Assembly (NCBI GenBank): GCA_000242815.2
Contig: AHHB01000041.1
Span: 1 to 64,000, forward strand
Direction: 5' to 3'
From: Janthinobacterium lividum PAMC 25724
Lineage (GTDB): Bacteria; Pseudomonadota; Gammaproteobacteria; Burkholderiales; Burkholderiaceae_D
DNA: 64,000 nucleotides
Below are positions 26,218-34,837 of this stretch, piece after piece. The position numbers and the translations under genes were made by a program. Under the pieces are notes generated by a model. It ran no database searches and was not told where the DNA came from. It saw only the letters and a program-made list of their open reading frames with translations. Every line of letters begins with the position of its first letter. The stretch's first letter is position 1.

Positions 26218-26283
26218 GTCTCCTCCAATTTGTTCTCCGAACATTGGATTTAGCCCGCACATGCAACAGCGGGCTTTTTTTTG
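26218..26283 (+). ncRNA. candidate small regulatory RNA, about 65 nt
   Basis: Between the promoter above and the terminator at 26252-26283 there is no coding frame. The predicted RNA starts with CTCCTCC (26220-26226), complementary to a Shine-Dalgarno sequence. Next comes a hairpin CCAAT-GTTC/GAAC-ATTGG (26225-26247), then the terminator stem with its long U-tail. This architecture is typical of trans-acting sRNAs that mask ribosome-binding sites. I recognise no known family. A run-off terminator of the kinase gene alone is the simpler alternative. Confidence 0.4.
26252..26283 (+). terminator. strong Rho-independent terminator
   Basis: AGCCCGC and GCGGGCT form a 7-bp GC-rich stem with a 10-nt loop, followed by nine T residues. 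It ends the candidate sRNA and any transcript from the kinase gene. Confidence 0.9.
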
Positions 26284-26313
26284 CCTGCGCTTTCCATCAT
26301 CGTCCTCTCTCCT

Positions 26314-26337
26314 TAACTAAATCAAGCGATTTAGTTA
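26314..26337. promoter_or_regulatory. operator-like inverted repeat upstream of the TetR gene
   Basis: TAACTAAAT and ATTTAGTTA are perfect 9-bp inverted arms separated by CAAGCG. The site is 37 bp upstream of the regulator's ATG and has the size expected for a TetR dimer. A second, overlapping inverted repeat (TCAAGCG with CGCTTGA, 26322-26351) may add another site. Confidence 0.65.
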
Positions 26338-26373
26338 TATCAAACGCTTGAGATATGTGTTTAAATCTCTGGC

Positions 26374-27081
26374 ATGCTTGAAAAAAATACTTCCCCAGCA
26401 ACACATGCCGACGACGGGCGCAAGCCTCGCTCCGATGGTGAGCAATCGCGCGAGCGACTGCTGCACAGTGCCATCCGCCTGTTTGCCGAACAGGGCTACG
26501 CCAAGACCTCTACGCGCGAACTGGCACAGGCAGCTGGCACGAACGCGGCCGCCATCAGCTACTATTTTGGCGACAAGGCGGGCCTGTACCGCGCCGCCTT
26601 CGCCCAGCAATCTTCGAATCCGCAAGACAATATCGCTCTGTACGAGCAGCCCCATTTCACCCTGCGCCAAAGCCTCGAAGGCTTTTATGCGCAATTGCTC
26701 GCCCCCATGCAGCAGGGAGAAATCGCGCGCGACTGCATGCGCCTGTGGTGCCGCGAAATGCTCGAACCGACGGGTCTGTGGGCACGCGAAATCGACCAGA
26801 ACATCCGCCCCGAGCATGAAGCGCTCACGCGTGTGCTGGCGCGCCACTTGGGTGCGCCCGACAACAGCGACGACATGCATCGCCTGGCTTTTTCCATCGC
26901 TTCACTGGCCCTGCAGCACATGGTGGGCACTGAGGTGCTGCAAACCTTGCGTCCGCAACTGCTGGAATCGCCACAGGCCATCGACATCTGGCTGGCGCGC
27001 ATGACCGACTACGCGCTGGCCATGGCCAACGTGGAGCGCCAGCGCCTGGCCATTCCTCCCTCTCCCCCCACCGCTCAATGA
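26374..27081 (+). CDS. TetR family regulator, CecR-like
   Basis: A 235-residue repressor. The helix-turn-helix is SRERLLHSAIRLFAEQGYAK followed by TSTRELAQAAGTNAAAISYYF. The C-terminal domain resembles the DUF1956 domain of CecR/YbiH, which controls efflux genes. It is the first gene of an efflux cluster with outer-membrane, adaptor and RND pump genes, so it most likely represses that operon and itself from the palindrome just upstream. The stop overlaps a possible start of the next gene. Confidence 0.88.
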   Translation: MLEKNTSPATHADDGRKPRSDGEQSRERLLHSAIRLFAEQGYAKTSTRELAQAAGTNAAAISYYFGDKAGLYRAAFAQQSSNPQDNIALYEQPHFTLRQSLEGFYAQLLAPMQQGEIARDCMRLWCREMLEPTGLWAREIDQNIRPEHEALTRVLARHLGAPDNSDDMHRLAFSIASLALQHMVGTEVLQTLRPQLLESPQAIDIWLARMTDYALAMANVERQRLAIPPSPPTAQ

Positions 27082-27098
27082 CAAGCAGAAGGACCCGC

Positions 27099-28514
27099 AT
27101 GACGACTATTCGAGGCACCGCTCAACGCACACTGGCAGCCGGCATCGTGCTGGCGCTAGGTGGTTGCGCTCTGCAAGCCCCACCCGCAGCGGTGGCACCG
27201 GGCGCACCCGCGCAGTGGCAGGCATCGCTGCCGCACAATGGCAAGCTGACGGACCTGGCCAACTGGTGGCAGGGCCAGGGCGACAGCCTGCTGGTGGAAT
27301 TGATCACCGACGCGCAGCAGGCCAGCCCGACCATCGCCGCCGCCGGCACGCGCATCGTGCAGGCGCGCGCAGACAGAATCGCCAGCGGCGCCAGGCTGGC
27401 GCCCGCGCTCGACGCCACAGGCAGCGTGTTGCGCACCAGCCAGCAATCGGCCCAGCCCAGCGGCACCACCTCGCAGGCGGCCTTGCAGGCGTCATGGGAA
27501 ATCGATGTGTTTGGGGCCACGCGCGCCACGCGCGATGCGGCGCAGGAACGCTACGACAGCGCCCGCGCGCTCTGGCATGAAGCACGCGTCTCGGTGGCTG
27601 CGGAAGTGGCGAACCAGTACTATGCCTTGCGCACCTGCCAGCAGTTGCAAGCGGTGTCCGAACAGGATGCCGTTTCGCGCCGCGACTCGGCACGACTGAC
27701 GCAACTGAGCGCCGGCGCCGGCTTCCAGCCGCCCGCCAACGCCGCCCTGGCCCGTGCCAGCGCTGCCGACGGCGCCAGCCGCGCCATCGAACAGCGCGCC
27801 GCCTGCGATGTGAATATCAAGGCGCTGGTGGCCTTGTCGTCCATGCCGGAACCAACGCTGCGCCAGAAGCTGGCGGCCAGTCCCTTTGTTGCGCCCTCGC
27901 CCGTGGCGATTGCGCAACTACCGGCACAAACCCTGGCCCAGCGTCCCGACATCTACAGCGCCGAACGCGAAGTGGCGGCGGCCAGCTTCGAAGTGCGCGG
28001 CGCACAGGCGCAGCGCTATCCCCGTCTGAGCCTGGCCGGCGCCATCGGCAAGGGCAATATCCGCGCTGGCGGCAGCAGCATCACGGCCAGCACCTGGAGC
28101 ATCGGCCCGCTGGCCGTCAGCCTGCCCATCTTCGACGGTGGCAGGCGCCTCGCCGAAGTCGATGCCGCGACGGCGCGCTACGCTCAAGCCGTGCTGAAAT
28201 ACCGCGCCGGCGTGCGCCAGGCAGTGCGCGAAGTGGAAGAGGCGCTGGTCAACCTGGCCAGCACGGACGAGCGCAGCGGCCACGCGAAAGCCGCCCTGGA
28301 AGGCTACCGCGTATCGTTCGTCGCCACCGAGGACCGCTACAAAAATGGCCTGGCCAGCCTGATCGAACTGGAAGACGCGCGCCGCACGCGCCTGGCCGCC
28401 GAAAACACCGCACTCAACCTGGAACGCGAACGCAGCGCCGCCTGGGTAGCGCTGTACCGCGCCGCCGGCGGCGGCTGGAACAGCAGCAACGCCATCGCCC
28501 ACAACGCCCCCTGA
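27099..28514 (+). CDS. outer-membrane efflux lipoprotein, NodT family
   Basis: A 471-residue TolC-like channel protein. The lipobox LALGGC lies near the N-terminus, and the two repeated OEP domains follow, with the typical ALQASWEIDVFGATRATRDA and LPIFDGGRRLAEVDAATARY regions. The ATG at 27099 is preferred over one at 27078 because AAGGAC precedes it. In the operon it supplies the outer-membrane exit for the adaptor and RND pump encoded next. Confidence 0.9.
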   Translation: MTTIRGTAQRTLAAGIVLALGGCALQAPPAAVAPGAPAQWQASLPHNGKLTDLANWWQGQGDSLLVELITDAQQASPTIAAAGTRIVQARADRIASGARLAPALDATGSVLRTSQQSAQPSGTTSQAALQASWEIDVFGATRATRDAAQERYDSARALWHEARVSVAAEVANQYYALRTCQQLQAVSEQDAVSRRDSARLTQLSAGAGFQPPANAALARASAADGASRAIEQRAACDVNIKALVALSSMPEPTLRQKLAASPFVAPSPVAIAQLPAQTLAQRPDIYSAEREVAAASFEVRGAQAQRYPRLSLAGAIGKGNIRAGGSSITASTWSIGPLAVSLPIFDGGRRLAEVDAATARYAQAVLKYRAGVRQAVREVEEALVNLASTDERSGHAKAALEGYRVSFVATEDRYKNGLASLIELEDARRTRLAAENTALNLERERSAAWVALYRAAGGGWNSSNAIAHNAP

Positions 28515-28527
28515 CGGATACGACAAC

Positions 28528-29712
28528 ATGAAAAAAACAACCTTGAAACCGATGGCACTCGCGCTGGCCACCCTTTTTGTAGTGCTGGGCGCCGGCGTTA
28601 CCCTGTATTCCCCATCATCCACTGCCGCAGGCGAGGCGCAGGATAAAAGCGCGACGCAAAAACCAGCCCTCAGCGTCACTACGGCCAAGCCGCAAACGAC
28701 CAGCCTGCCCATCAAGCTGAACGCCAACGGCAACGTCGCAGCCTGGCAGGAAGCCGTCATCGGCAGCGAATCGAACGGCTTGCGCCTGACAGACGTACGC
28801 ATGAATGTCGGCGATGTCGTGCGCGCCGGCCAGGTGTTGGCGGTGTTCTCGAACGACACGGTCAATGCCGACGTGGCGCAGGCAAAAGCGGCGCTACAGG
28901 AGGCGCAAGCGAATGCGATTGAGGCGGCCGCCAACGCCGAGCGCGCCCGCTCACTGCAAAGCACGGGCGCCATCAGCGCGCAGCAAATCAGCCAGTACCT
29001 GACAGCCGAACAGACGGCCAACGCGCGCATTGCATCAAGCAAGGCGCAACTGGCGTCGCAGCAGCTGCGCCTGAAATACACGCAGGTGGTGGCGCCCGAC
29101 AGCGGCATCATCTCCTCGCGCTCGGCCACCGTCGGCTCCGTCGTGGGCGTCGGCACGGAGCTGTTCCGCATGATCCGCCAGGGGCGCCTCGAATGGCGCG
29201 CCGAAGTGACGGCCACCGAGCTGCTGAATCTGAAAGCGGGTACCGTGGCGCAGGTGAAGGCCGCCAATGGCAGTATTTTGAGGGGCAAGGTACGCATGAT
29301 CGCTCCCACGGTCGATCCGCAGACCCGCTCTGCCCTCGTGTACGTGGACCTGCCGGCGAGTACCGGCAACAACGCTCCCTTCAAGGCCGGCATGTACGCC
29401 AGCGGCGAATTTGAACTCGGTACCTCGGGCGCGCTGACGGTGCCGCAGCAGGCGATTGCCGTGCGCGATGGTTTCAGTTATGTCTTCCGCCTCAATTCCG
29501 ACCAACGGGTCAGCCAGATCAAGGTGCAGGCCGGGCGACGCCTGAGCGACCGCATCGAGATCGTAGGCGGCATCACGGCCGATACCACCATCGTCGTCAG
29601 CGGCGCCGGCTTCCTCAATGACGGCGACCTGGTGCGCAATGTACCAACCCCGGTTCAACAACCGGCCGCTGCTCCGGCCAGTCCTGCGCTCAGCCCAGCG
29701 GCGAAAAAATAA
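28528..29712 (+). CDS. RND efflux periplasmic adaptor (membrane fusion protein)
   Basis: A 394-residue adaptor with a membrane anchor or signal at the N-terminus (ALALATLFVVLGAGVTLYSP). A lipoyl-like segment (VRMNVGDVVRAGQVLAVFSN), a helical hairpin of about 70 residues rich in Ala and Gln, and a beta-barrel domain (VTATELLNLKAGTVAQVKAA) follow. It bridges the inner-membrane pump and the NodT channel. It starts 13 bp after the channel gene and ends 9 bp before the pump gene. There is no lipobox cysteine, so it is probably anchored by the helix. Confidence 0.92.
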   Translation: MKKTTLKPMALALATLFVVLGAGVTLYSPSSTAAGEAQDKSATQKPALSVTTAKPQTTSLPIKLNANGNVAAWQEAVIGSESNGLRLTDVRMNVGDVVRAGQVLAVFSNDTVNADVAQAKAALQEAQANAIEAAANAERARSLQSTGAISAQQISQYLTAEQTANARIASSKAQLASQQLRLKYTQVVAPDSGIISSRSATVGSVVGVGTELFRMIRQGRLEWRAEVTATELLNLKAGTVAQVKAANGSILRGKVRMIAPTVDPQTRSALVYVDLPASTGNNAPFKAGMYASGEFELGTSGALTVPQQAIAVRDGFSYVFRLNSDQRVSQIKVQAGRRLSDRIEIVGGITADTTIVVSGAGFLNDGDLVRNVPTPVQQPAAAPASPALSPAAKK

Positions 29713-29721
29713 GGAGAGGCC

Positions 29722-32700
29722 ATGAATTTTTCATCCTTCTCGATCAAGAATCCGATCCCGGCCATCATGCTGTTTGCGCTGCTGTCCCTGGCCGGTCTGC
29801 TGGCCTACAAGGCCAATCCGGTGCAGGACTTCCCTGACATCGAACTGCCCATCGTCACCGTCAGCGCGGTGCTGCCCGGCGCCGCGCCGGCCCAGCTGGA
29901 AACGGAAGTGGCGCGCAAGATCGAAGATGCCGTCGCCACCCTGCAAGGCGTGAAGAACATCTACACCAGGGTGCTCGATGGCGTCGCCACGGTGACCGTC
30001 GAATTCATTCTGGAAAAACCGATCGCCGAAGCCGTCAACGATGTGCGCGACGCCGTCGCCCGCATCAAGGCAGACATGCCGGCCGAACTGCGCGACCCCA
30101 CCGTCACCAAGGCGTCCACGGCCGGGCGCGTGGTGCTGACCTTTATCGCCACGGCGAAAGCGGGCGTGGACAACCCGCTCGACGCGCCCGACCTGTCCTG
30201 GTTCGTCGACAACACCGTGGCCAAGCGCCTGCTGACGGTGCCCGGCGTGGGCGCCGTCAAACGCGTGGGCGGCGTCTACCGCGAGATCCAGGTGGAACTC
30301 GACGAGGCGCGCATGGCCGCATTGAAAGTATCGGCCCTCGACGTCTCGCGCCAGCTGCGCCTGGTGCAGCGCGAAGCCCCAGGCGGCCGGGGCGACGTCA
30401 GCGGCGCCGAGCAATCGGTGCGTACCATCGCCACCGTCAGGACGGCCGAAGAATTGTCGCGCGTGGAAGTGCCGCTGCCGGACGGGCGCCATGTGCGCCT
30501 GGACCAGGTAGCGAGCGTGCGCGACACGATCGCCGAACCGCGCGCGCTAGCCGAGCAAGATGGCAAGAGCGTGGTGGCCTTTGAAGTATTCCGTACCAAG
30601 GGCGCCAGCGAAGTGGCCGTCGCCAAGGGCGCGCGCGACGCCATCAGCGACCTGCAGAAGGAAAACTCCAACGTCGTGCTGCAACAGTCGATCGATAATG
30701 CCTTCCCCGTCGAGGAAGATTTCGCCGGCTCGATGGAACTGCTGTACGAAGGTGCGCTGCTGGCCGTGCTGGTGGTGTGGTGGTTCCTGCGCGACTGGCG
30801 CGCCACCCTGGTGGCCGCCGCCGCCCTGCCTCTGTCAGTGATGCCGGCGTTCCTTGGCATCTACTGGTTCGGCTACACGCTCAATACCGTTACCTTGCTG
30901 TCGCTGGCGCTGGTGGTGGGCGTGCTGGTCGACGACGCTATCGTGGAAATCGAAAACATCGAGCGCCACCTGCGCATGGGCAAGTCGCCCATGGCAGCGG
31001 CCATGGAAGCGGCCGACGAAATCGGCATGGCGGTGATCGCCACCACCTTCGCGCTGGTGGCCGTATTCCTGCCGACGGCCTTCATGAGCGGCATCCCCGG
31101 CCTGTTCTTCAAGCAGTTCGGCTGGACGGCCGTGCTGGCCGTGCTGGCGTCCCTGGTGGTGGCGCGCCTGCTGACGCCGATGATGGCCGCCTACATCCTG
31201 AAACCCTTGGCGCACAAGGAAGAACAGGATGGCTGGCTGATGACGCGCTACCTGACGGTCATGCGCTGGTGCCTGAACCACCGCGGCCTCACAGCCCTCG
31301 CTGCGGCCCTGTTCTTTGTCGGCGCCATCGCGCTGGTGCCCTTGCTGCCGACCGGCTTCGTGCCAGCCGCCGACCGTGCACAGACGCAGATCAACCTGGA
31401 ACTGCCGCCCGGCTCCACCCTGGCCGAAACGCAGGCCGCAGCGGCCATGGCGCGCGATGCAGCCATGCAGACGCCGGGCATCAAGGGCGTCTTTAGCTCG
31501 ATTGGCGGCGGCTCCAGCGGTGACGCCTTTGCCCCCGGCGCGGCGGCCGAGGCGCGCCGCGCCGTGCTGACCCTGACCACCGTGCACCGCACCGAACGCA
31601 AGGAATCGATGGCGGGCCTGGAAACGCAGTTACGCCACAAGCTCGATGCGATTCCCGGTGCACGCTTCACGGTGGGACCACCCGACACGGGCGTCAAGAT
31701 GCAGCTGGTGCTGCGTTCGGAAGACCCTGTGGCCCTGATGGCGGCGGCGCAAAAAGTCGAGCGCGAACTGCGTGGCCTGAAAGGCATCGGTAACGTCAAT
31801 TCCAGCGCTTCGCTGGTGCGTCCGGAAATCATCGTGCGCCCTGATTTCGCCAAGGCGGCCGACCTGGGCGTGACGGCGGCAGCCATCGGCGAGACGGTGC
31901 GCGTGGCCACGGCCGGCGACTACGACACGGACCTGACGAAAATGAACCTGCCCGAGCGGCAAGTGCCGATCCGCGTCAAGCTGCCTAACAGCGTGCGCGC
32001 CGACCTGGCCGCCATCGAACGCCTGACGGTGCCCGGCAAAAATGGTCCCGTGCGCCTGGCGAGTGTGGCCAGCGTGACGATGGAAAGCGGCCCGGCGCAA
32101 ATCGACCGCCTGAACCGCAGCCGCAACGTGACGCTCGACGTGGAACTCGGTTCGCGCACTCTTGGCGAACTCAATGAAGAAGCGCGGGCGCTGCCGTCGA
32201 TGAAGAACCTGCCGCCTTCCGTGAAGATCGCCGAACTCGGTGACGCGCAGGAAATGGCTGCGCTGTTTGCCAGCTTTGGCCTGGCCATGCTGATCGGCGT
32301 GCTGTGCATCTACTGCGTGCTGGTACTGCTGTTCAAGGACTTCATGCAGCCGGTGACCATCCTGGCGGCGTTGCCGCTATCGATCGGCGGCGCCTTCGTG
32401 GCCTTGCTGATCACGGGCAGCGCGCTGTCGATGCCGTCGATGATCGGCCTGATCATGCTGATGGGAATCGTCACCAAGAACTCGATTCTGCTGGTCGACT
32501 ATGCGATCCTGGCGCGCCAGGCCGGCATGAAACGCTTCGATGCACTGGTCGACGCCTGCCACAAGCGCAGCCGCCCTATCCTGATGACGACCATTGCCAT
32601 GGGCGCCGGCATGATGCCGCTGGCACTGGGCTGGGGCGCCGATCCGAGCTTCCGTTCGCCTATGGCCATCACCGTCATTGGCGGCCTGATTACCTCGACC

Positions 32701-32838
32701 CTATTGAGTCTGCTGGTGGTGCCGGTCGTGTTCACCTACATCGACGACCTCGAGCACCTGCTCAAGCGCGGCTTGGCAAAACTGCGCAGCCATAAAGTAC
32801 CGCTGCGGCGCGATGACAAAATGGCGCTGAAAGAGTAA
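29722..32838 (+). CDS. RND family efflux pump, inner-membrane subunit
   Basis: A 1038-residue proton-driven exporter of the AcrB-like class. The two halves each carry a large periplasmic loop. Transmembrane helix 4 contains the proton-relay pair D404-D405 (GVLVDDAIVEIENIERHLRM), and the RND box continues through SPMAAAMEAADEIG. Helix 10-12 features (GIVTKNSILLVDYAI) are intact. AGGAG lies upstream of the start. Substrates, probably toxic organics or antibiotics, cannot be read from the sequence. It is regulated with the operon by the TetR-type protein upstream. Confidence 0.93.
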   Translation: MNFSSFSIKNPIPAIMLFALLSLAGLLAYKANPVQDFPDIELPIVTVSAVLPGAAPAQLETEVARKIEDAVATLQGVKNIYTRVLDGVATVTVEFILEKPIAEAVNDVRDAVARIKADMPAELRDPTVTKASTAGRVVLTFIATAKAGVDNPLDAPDLSWFVDNTVAKRLLTVPGVGAVKRVGGVYREIQVELDEARMAALKVSALDVSRQLRLVQREAPGGRGDVSGAEQSVRTIATVRTAEELSRVEVPLPDGRHVRLDQVASVRDTIAEPRALAEQDGKSVVAFEVFRTKGASEVAVAKGARDAISDLQKENSNVVLQQSIDNAFPVEEDFAGSMELLYEGALLAVLVVWWFLRDWRATLVAAAALPLSVMPAFLGIYWFGYTLNTVTLLSLALVVGVLVDDAIVEIENIERHLRMGKSPMAAAMEAADEIGMAVIATTFALVAVFLPTAFMSGIPGLFFKQFGWTAVLAVLASLVVARLLTPMMAAYILKPLAHKEEQDGWLMTRYLTVMRWCLNHRGLTALAAALFFVGAIALVPLLPTGFVPAADRAQTQINLELPPGSTLAETQAAAAMARDAAMQTPGIKGVFSSIGGGSSGDAFAPGAAAEARRAVLTLTTVHRTERKESMAGLETQLRHKLDAIPGARFTVGPPDTGVKMQLVLRSEDPVALMAAAQKVERELRGLKGIGNVNSSASLVRPEIIVRPDFAKAADLGVTAAAIGETVRVATAGDYDTDLTKMNLPERQVPIRVKLPNSVRADLAAIERLTVPGKNGPVRLASVASVTMESGPAQIDRLNRSRNVTLDVELGSRTLGELNEEARALPSMKNLPPSVKIAELGDAQEMAALFASFGLAMLIGVLCIYCVLVLLFKDFMQPVTILAALPLSIGGAFVALLITGSALSMPSMIGLIMLMGIVTKNSILLVDYAILARQAGMKRFDALVDACHKRSRPILMTTIAMGAGMMPLALGWGADPSFRSPMAITVIGGLITSTLLSLLVVPVVFTYIDDLEHLLKRGLAKLRSHKVPLRRDDKMALKE

Positions 32839-32875
32839 GCCTGCGGCTGATTTTAAAATCGCCCTCCAAGGGCAA

Positions 32876-32917
32876 GGAAGCGAGGGAACGGCGGGCAGAC
32901 CGCGCTCCCTCGCTTCC
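32876..32917. other. long perfect stem-loop between the RND operon and the next gene
   Basis: GGAAGCGAGGGA and TCCCTCGCTTCC form a perfect 12-bp stem, with an inner GCGG/CCGC helix in the loop. No T-run follows on either strand. It probably protects the 3' end of the RND mRNA or works as a Rho-assisted terminator. Confidence 0.7.
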
Positions 32918-32968
32918 ATCTATCTGGCATACTGCGCCCATTGTCCATGAACGCACTCTGCCCTGCCT

Positions 32969-33949
32969 ATGAATTACCGTACCCCACTCGTCCTGCTGAT
33001 GCTATCCGCACCGCTCGGCGCCTGCTCGGACAAGAGCGCCCCGGCCAGCACGAACGTGGCAGCTGAGGTGGCAAACGATGCCCACGCTGCTGCCGCTACA
33101 GTATCTGCCGAACAAGTGCTGCCGCCGGCCGCCACCGCGCCCAAGACGGAAGCGATGAACACGCCGCAAGCGCGCAAGCGCGCAAGCGAGCGCGAGGCGG
33201 GCATGATGCGCGCCGTCTTTGGCAAGGACTACCGCAGTGACAGCGACGATGCGCTGGCCGACCTGTCCGATCCGGACAACCATGTAGACAAGCTCAGTTA
33301 TGTGGTCAGTGCCGTCAGCCACAAGCTGCTGCCAGATGGCCGCGCCATCCTGGTGGCGAATGCGGAAACGGCCAACATCGAAGGCACGGCAGAATCGGCA
33401 CACGCCTCGTCGGGACTATTGAATGTCTTTTTCCTGACGCCCAAGGGCCAGCCGGAAGACGGCCAGTGGCAAGTCGTGAAACGGCTGGAAAACATCGCCG
33501 CCCTGGGCTCCTCGGGACAACTCGGTGAAGTCCAATGGGTCATGCTGGGAGCGAACAAGCCGGGACTGGCGATACGCCACGGCTATACGGGCCAGGGTTA
33601 CACCATCACACAACTGGCCCTGTTTGAAATCGGCGACGGCAGGGTCACCGCGCTCGATGGCGGCATCGACCTGTACTCGGACAATATGGGCGCCTGCGGG
33701 CCGGACATGGACGAGTGCTGGATGGTCGACGGCAAGTGGCGCTTCGCCCCTGCACGCAACGGCGGCGCCTACGACGACTTGTTGATCGATTTCACGGGCG
33801 CGTCCGAAAAGATCAAGCCTGGCGTGACGCTCAAGCCTGACCAAGACCCGCCGCGCATCGCCACGTCCCTGAACGGCCGCGCACGCTATGTTTTCGATGG
33901 CAAGGGATACAAACTGCTTGAAGGAAAAAACAAGGTGCCTGGCGTGTAA
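32969..33949 (+). CDS. hypothetical lipoprotein
   Basis: A 326-residue protein with a lipoprotein signal (LLMLSAPLGAC, Cys at 19) and a low-complexity Ala/Thr-rich linker up to about residue 70. The globular part contains ASEREAGMMRAVFGKDYRSD and LYSDNMGACGPDMDECWMVD, the latter with two Cys that may form a disulfide. I recognise no family with a known function. It follows the RND operon but is separated by a strong stem-loop, so it likely has its own transcript. Confidence 0.7.
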   Translation: MNYRTPLVLLMLSAPLGACSDKSAPASTNVAAEVANDAHAAAATVSAEQVLPPAATAPKTEAMNTPQARKRASEREAGMMRAVFGKDYRSDSDDALADLSDPDNHVDKLSYVVSAVSHKLLPDGRAILVANAETANIEGTAESAHASSGLLNVFFLTPKGQPEDGQWQVVKRLENIAALGSSGQLGEVQWVMLGANKPGLAIRHGYTGQGYTITQLALFEIGDGRVTALDGGIDLYSDNMGACGPDMDECWMVDGKWRFAPARNGGAYDDLLIDFTGASEKIKPGVTLKPDQDPPRIATSLNGRARYVFDGKGYKLLEGKNKVPGV

Positions 33950-33951
33950 TC

Positions 33952-33976
33952 GGGTCAGACACGCCGGGTCTGGCCC
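33952..33976. repeat. GGGTCAGAC-type palindromic repeat
   Basis: GGGTCAGAC and GTCTGGCCC form a hairpin (one G-U pair) between two convergent genes. It is related to the perfect palindrome at 50239-50265 and probably belongs to the same dispersed family. Confidence 0.5.
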
Positions 33977-33988
33977 CACGCAAGCCAG

Positions 33989-34729
33989 CTATCGGCGTGC
34001 TGTCTCCAGGCGCGCCAGCAGCGGCGCATACATGGCGCGCGTATGCCGGCTCCAACGGGCCATGGCACTGTCGATATCAACGCACAGGCGCTCGGCCAGC
34101 ACCTTGTCGCCCTGCTGCAGCGCCCATATCGCATACTCGGCGCGGCACTCAAAGCTGTTGTAACGCGTCAGCGCGTCGTCGAACTGCGCCTTCGCTTCCG
34201 GCTGGCGTCCGCTTTGCGCCAGCGCACGCGCTGACAGCAGGGACGCCATCTCGGGACGGAAATGGATGTCGCTGCGACGGATGAATTCCAGATGTGTCAA
34301 GGCTTGGGTACCACGCGCGCATTCCAGGTAGGCGCGTGCCGCGCCCAAGCGAATTTCCAGGTCCGATGAAAATGCTCCCTGCAGGCAGGCTTCATACGTC
34401 GCTGCCGCTTCCTGCGCATTGCCCGCTTCGAGCAGCGCGCTGGCCAGGCGCATCTGGTTTTGCGCCGTCGGCGTGTACTCGAAGGCAGCCTTTGCCTCGC
34501 GCAGTTCGCGGTTCGGATCAAGCACCTGCACGGCCACCGTAGCGACCTTGCGCGCGCCTTGCGGCAGACGCGAATTGGGCAGGTAAATGGCGAAAAAATA
34601 TACCACGCTGCCCAGCAGCGGAAACATGAATAAAATGAGCAACCAGTACAGCTGCTGCCCGTTGCGCACCACATGGATCGCAAAAAATACCGCGATCAGG
34701 ATGTGAATGCCTATGCCAAAAATCGTCAT
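33989..34729 (-). CDS. PLDc_N-domain membrane protein with TPR repeats
   Basis: A 246-residue inner-membrane protein. Two helices open it (MTIFGIGIHILIAVFFAIHV and YWLLILFMFPLLGSVVYFFA), the hallmark of the PLDc_N domain. About 170 residues of TPR-like helices follow (RLASALLEAGNAQEAAATYE and more). The start at 34729 follows GAGG at 11 bases. It lies downstream of the MFS-HlyD-NodT operon in the same direction with a 109-bp gap, and may or may not be cotranscribed. The function is unknown; TPRs suggest a protein-binding role. Confidence 0.75.
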   Translation of the reverse strand: MTIFGIGIHILIAVFFAIHVVRNGQQLYWLLILFMFPLLGSVVYFFAIYLPNSRLPQGARKVATVAVQVLDPNRELREAKAAFEYTPTAQNQMRLASALLEAGNAQEAAATYEACLQGAFSSDLEIRLGAARAYLECARGTQALTHLEFIRRSDIHFRPEMASLLSARALAQSGRQPEAKAQFDDALTRYNSFECRAEYAIWALQQGDKVLAERLCVDIDSAMARWSRHTRAMYAPLLARLETARR

Positions 34730-34837
34730 GCTGCGACCTCGTTCGTTCGTGATGGCTGCGGCTGGCACCATACCGCCGCTTTTCCAGGCCAGATATTACA
34801 CCGGCCAATGCCACAGCTTGCGCCCGACAAGCAGGCG

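Noticed and set aside
24641-26266. 541-codon minus-strand frame opposite the hybrid kinase
   Set aside because: The kinase on the plus strand has all its motifs; the antisense frame has the low-complexity His/Gln/Asp composition of a shadow.
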